Under the pieces are notes generated by a model. The model had not been told where the DNA came from and searched no databases. It saw nothing but the letters and a program-made list of their open reading frames with translations. A program made the translations under genes and the position numbers. DNA of 44,640 nucleotides from Lojkania enalia (lineage: Eukaryota; Ascomycota; Dothideomycetes; Pleosporales): NCBI GenBank assembly GCA_010094045.1, contig ML986593.1, positions 244,226-288,865 of the forward strand, given 5' to 3'. Of the stretch, positions 42,282 through 44,640 are shown piece after piece; positions within the stretch are counted from its first letter, which is position 1; each line of letters begins with the position of its first letter.

Positions 42282-43230
42282 ATGGCGACGGAACAGATTG
42301 ACGTAGTCTACCCAATGGAGAAGGAGAAGGAGATTAACCGGCTGGCGAATCAGCACGACGTAATCAAGGACGCAATGAGAGGCTTACTCTTCGCCAAGCT
42401 TGACCTAAGTGGCACCCCTCTCCGCATCCTTGATTCCGGCACGGCCGACGGTGGGTAGCAAGACGCACACCGACCTTCCGCATATACCATATTTAAACTT
42501 ATCCATTTCAGGCACGTGGATTCGAGATCTGGCGGCATCTTGCCCGGATGTCCAGCACCAATACGTTGGAACCGACATTGACCCATCCAACTTCCCTGCG
42601 AATCCACCCTCGCGCACTACCTACCAGAGGCAGAACATCAACGAGGAGTGGCCGCAGGAGTGGAAGGGCAGCTTTGACCTCGTTCACCAGCGCCTTGCCC
42701 TTGCCGGGGGCGGGTCTGCGCAGAAGCCGGCCGTCCTCCGCCTGGTCGACTTGGTGAAGCCGGGGGGATGGATCCAGCTCATCGAGGCGACGAACGTGCT
42801 CCCTGAGGGCAACGGGGAGGTGATGCGCGGATTCGTGGGGCTCATGAACGACGTGTTTACCATCATGGGCGCGAATTTGAAATTGATGGAGGATCTGCCG
42901 GGGTGGCTCGAGGAGGCTGGGCTGGTTGACGTGCAGAGTAAGCTAGTGGAGTTGAACCTAGGCCCGCTGAACCCCAACCCTCGACTGGCTACGCAGGGCG
43001 TCTACAGCACCTCGACTGCAGCAACAGGGCTGGCTAAATTTGCTAAAAGTACATATCATGCCTCTTTCTGACCATACGTTCGTAGGCTGACTGCTGCAGC
43101 ACTCCCTCAAACGGCAGTTTCGCTTCCCCCAGAGAAGCTAGATAGTCTAGGCGCGGATCTCCAATCTGAGCTTTCTGAACGCGGAGGCATTTATCCCGTC
43201 AGGGTCGTATGGGGGCGCAAGCCAGAGTAA
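42282..43230 (+). CDS. Class I SAM-dependent methyltransferase
   Basis: Exons 42282-42450, 42512-43048 and 43100-43230 (introns 61 and 51 nt) give 278 aa. The first join completes motif I: LRILDSGTADGTWIRDLA (residues 48-63), where the usual D/E-x-G-x-G-x-G is D-S-G-T-A-D-G. Motif II is YVGTDID (74-80), with the acidic end that holds the ribose. Later come SFDLVHQRLAL and LVKPGGWIQLIEAT, the post-motif strands of small-molecule methyltransferases. The fold family includes fungal LaeA-like and GliN/UmaA-like enzymes. For intron 2 I chose the acceptor at 43099 (CTGCAG, branch GCTGAC); the nearer TAG at 43085 gives an immediate TGA. The C-terminus ends IYPVRVVWGRKPE, typical. The substrate is unknown, and no pathway partner is adjacent except a membrane protein 0.5 kb downstream. 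Confidence 0.9.
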
Positions 43231-43714
43231 CTTCTGGCGCCACAGAGAACGCTCAGAAAACAGTTCCTTGCATGAATATGGGGTTCGCATCTAGTCTCTT
43301 TTGATTCCTGCGCACCTGGCTTCGGCCTATTCTTATCTGCCGGACTTTTCCTCGTGTCGAATATATTGTTATCTGTATCTAGTACCGTTACAGACAGGAA
43401 GGTCAGACCGTCTCACGGGAATTGCTGTTGCATTCGATAATTGGCTGCATGACAGACCATAGTTGGGTCTTTCGGGATCCGGACATGCTGCAGTGTTACC
43501 AAACTAATTAATTTACCACCCTGTGCAGTATAGACGCCTGAGAATGCTGTAAGCACTCTTCAGCTGCCCTCTTAATTCATTCGTTCTCAGCCTCGCGACT
43601 CTACTGTAGTCGTACTGTCGTACACCTCGCGCGCCAGCACACACTACTCGGCCACTTACCATTCTTCTCCCAAACTCCCCTCTACACTCTCCCTCTACAC
43701 TACAGGCCGCCAAC
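43231..43714. other. Intergenic
   Basis: Short space between two plus-strand genes: the methyltransferase 3' flank and the promoter/5' UTR of the rhodopsin-domain gene, pyrimidine-rich (ctctacactctccctctacacta) just ahead of its ATG. No coding signal. Confidence 0.6.
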
Positions 43715-44640
43715 ATGTCGATGTCACAACTCCCACCTCCAGAGGTGCTGGCGCAAATGCCAGTCCAGGCTCCACCTCCGGGTGTCATGCCCAACTTTGA
43801 CAATCCTGACTCGCTCGCGCCTGGGGCATTGGCAGTTATCTCGATCTTTCTCGCGCTCATGGTCATCACACTTGTTGCTAGGTTATACTGTCGCATAAGC
43901 ATAGTCCGAAGAGCGGGATTGGACGATTGGATGGCAGCTGGGGCGGGAGTCAGTTACACCATAGCTTGTCCGCAGAGGACTTTATAATTGACTTCGAATA
44001 GGCTTTTGGCATTGCCGTATCTGGAGTTGCTATAGATAGTAAGAAGCTTCAAAATGCTCACTAGAACAACTACTTACACCATTTTCCGACAGTGCTTCTA
44101 AGCGGGGGGTTTGGTCCTCACTCATGGAATGTCCCACTTCTCGTCTTCTTTACGCCTCGGTGGAATAGGGTAAGTATATATATACGAAACCCCCATTTCC
44201 TACTCCACTGAGCTAACCACTGCTAGGACCTATTCATGCTCACCCTCTTCACACCACTTGCAACCGGCCTTGCAAAAATCTCTATCTTGCTTTTCATCCT
44301 GCGCATCTTTCCCCGCGTCGCAAGCCCAAAGACTGCATACGCAACCTACTGCGGTCTCTTCCTTAACACAGCCTTCTACACCGCACTGACAATAGCTACC
44401 TTCGTAATCTGCACCCCGCGCTCTGGCGAGGCCGGCCAACTGCCCGCAAAATGCGATCCGAGGGCACGCATGAACCTGGGCATCGCCTCGTCAGCCATCA
44501 ATGCTGCACTCGACATCTACGTCCTCGCCGTCGCCATCCCATCGCTCTGGACGCTCCAGATTGCCACTAAGAAGAAGATTGGCGTGATACTCGTGCTGGG
44601 CACGGGCATGGTGTACGTGAAACCCAACTACCCTCTCTCA
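43715..44640 (+). CDS. Fungal rhodopsin-domain integral membrane protein, 5' part
   Basis: Partial: exons 43715-43948, 44002-44038, 44093-44169 and 44227 to about 44612, with introns of 53, 54 and 57 nt; a GTACGT donor at 44613 suggests the next intron, and the gene runs off the edge. The protein starts MSMSQLPPPEVLAQM, with a Pro-rich outside tail; TM1 is ALAVISIFLALMVITLVARL, followed by the family mark ARLYCR...RRAGLDDWM. The joins give AGAGAFGIAVSG and VAIDMLLSGGFG, and exon 4 has GLAKISILLFILRIF, then ATFVICTPRSGEA and AALDIYVLAVAIP, matching TM3-TM6 of the seven-TM family often called SAT4/CFEM-GPCR-like or DUF3112-like. The role is unknown; relatives include putative receptors. No CFEM Cys domain is seen at the N-terminus. 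Confidence 0.85.

Noticed and set aside
43049..43085. 37-nt form of the last methyltransferase intron
   Set aside because: Using the acceptor at 43085 gives an immediate in-frame TGA; the 51-nt form restores a typical C-terminus.
10023..43230. Secondary-metabolite gene cluster
   Set aside because: Transporters, oxidoreductases and a methyltransferase are present but spread over 33 kb with unrelated genes between them, and there is no backbone synthase.

Overview
The window looks like nuclear DNA of a filamentous ascomycete (Pezizomycotina). The evidence is short introns (mostly 47-86 nt) with GT...AG ends and CTAAC/CTGAC branch-site-like motifs, typical fungal families (DHA1 and DHA2 MFS transporters, NmrA-like oxidoreductase, HET, F-box, fungal rhodopsin-domain protein), and a transposon block that carries the signature of repeat-induced point mutation (RIP). 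I cannot name a species.

Bases 1-8750 are a gene-free, extremely AT-rich nest of dead LTR retrotransposons. A Ty3/gypsy element on the minus strand (about 876-5600) still shows gag zinc knuckle, protease, reverse transcriptase, RNase H and integrase in normal order, with stops spread through all of them. Its integrase is cut at about 876 by the 5' end of a Ty1/copia element, also on the minus strand (LTR 751-875, gag running off the left edge). To the right lies the 3' half of another copia element on the plus strand (about 6050-8750), ending in a 125-bp LTR of the same family. The damage fades over about 8340-8560, and the last LTR looks essentially unmutated.

Bases 8751-31700 are ordinary gene space with wide spacing. 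It holds a DHA1 MFS transporter (10023-12219, minus), a small secreted protein (15801-16571, minus), an NmrA/isoflavone-reductase-like enzyme (17062-18107, minus), a DHA2 14-TM MFS transporter (21491-23727, plus), a decayed unrecognised gene (24332-24931), a coiled-coil protein (25861-27092, minus), a zinc-finger-like protein (28128-29516, minus) and an NAD(P)H quinone-oxidoreductase-like MDR protein (30639-31682, minus). Two exporters close to two oxidoreductases hint at detoxification or metabolite export, but there is no polyketide, peptide or terpene backbone enzyme, so I do not call a biosynthetic cluster.

Bases 31700-44640 mix live and broken genes. They hold a wrecked HET-domain gene, a GNAT acetyltransferase, a PARP-like ADP-ribosyltransferase gene with three in-frame stops, an F-box-type protein, a headless small ORF next to a 25-base poly-T run, a SAM methyltransferase, and the first four exons of a rhodopsin-domain membrane protein that runs off the right edge. 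I recognised no tRNA, rRNA or CRISPR. Most gene models are spliced by me from the sequence; exon coordinates are given in each entry. The most unusual items are the inverted copia arrangement, the 75-bp duplication at a copia 3' end that appears to record the RIP boundary, and the PARP-like gene.
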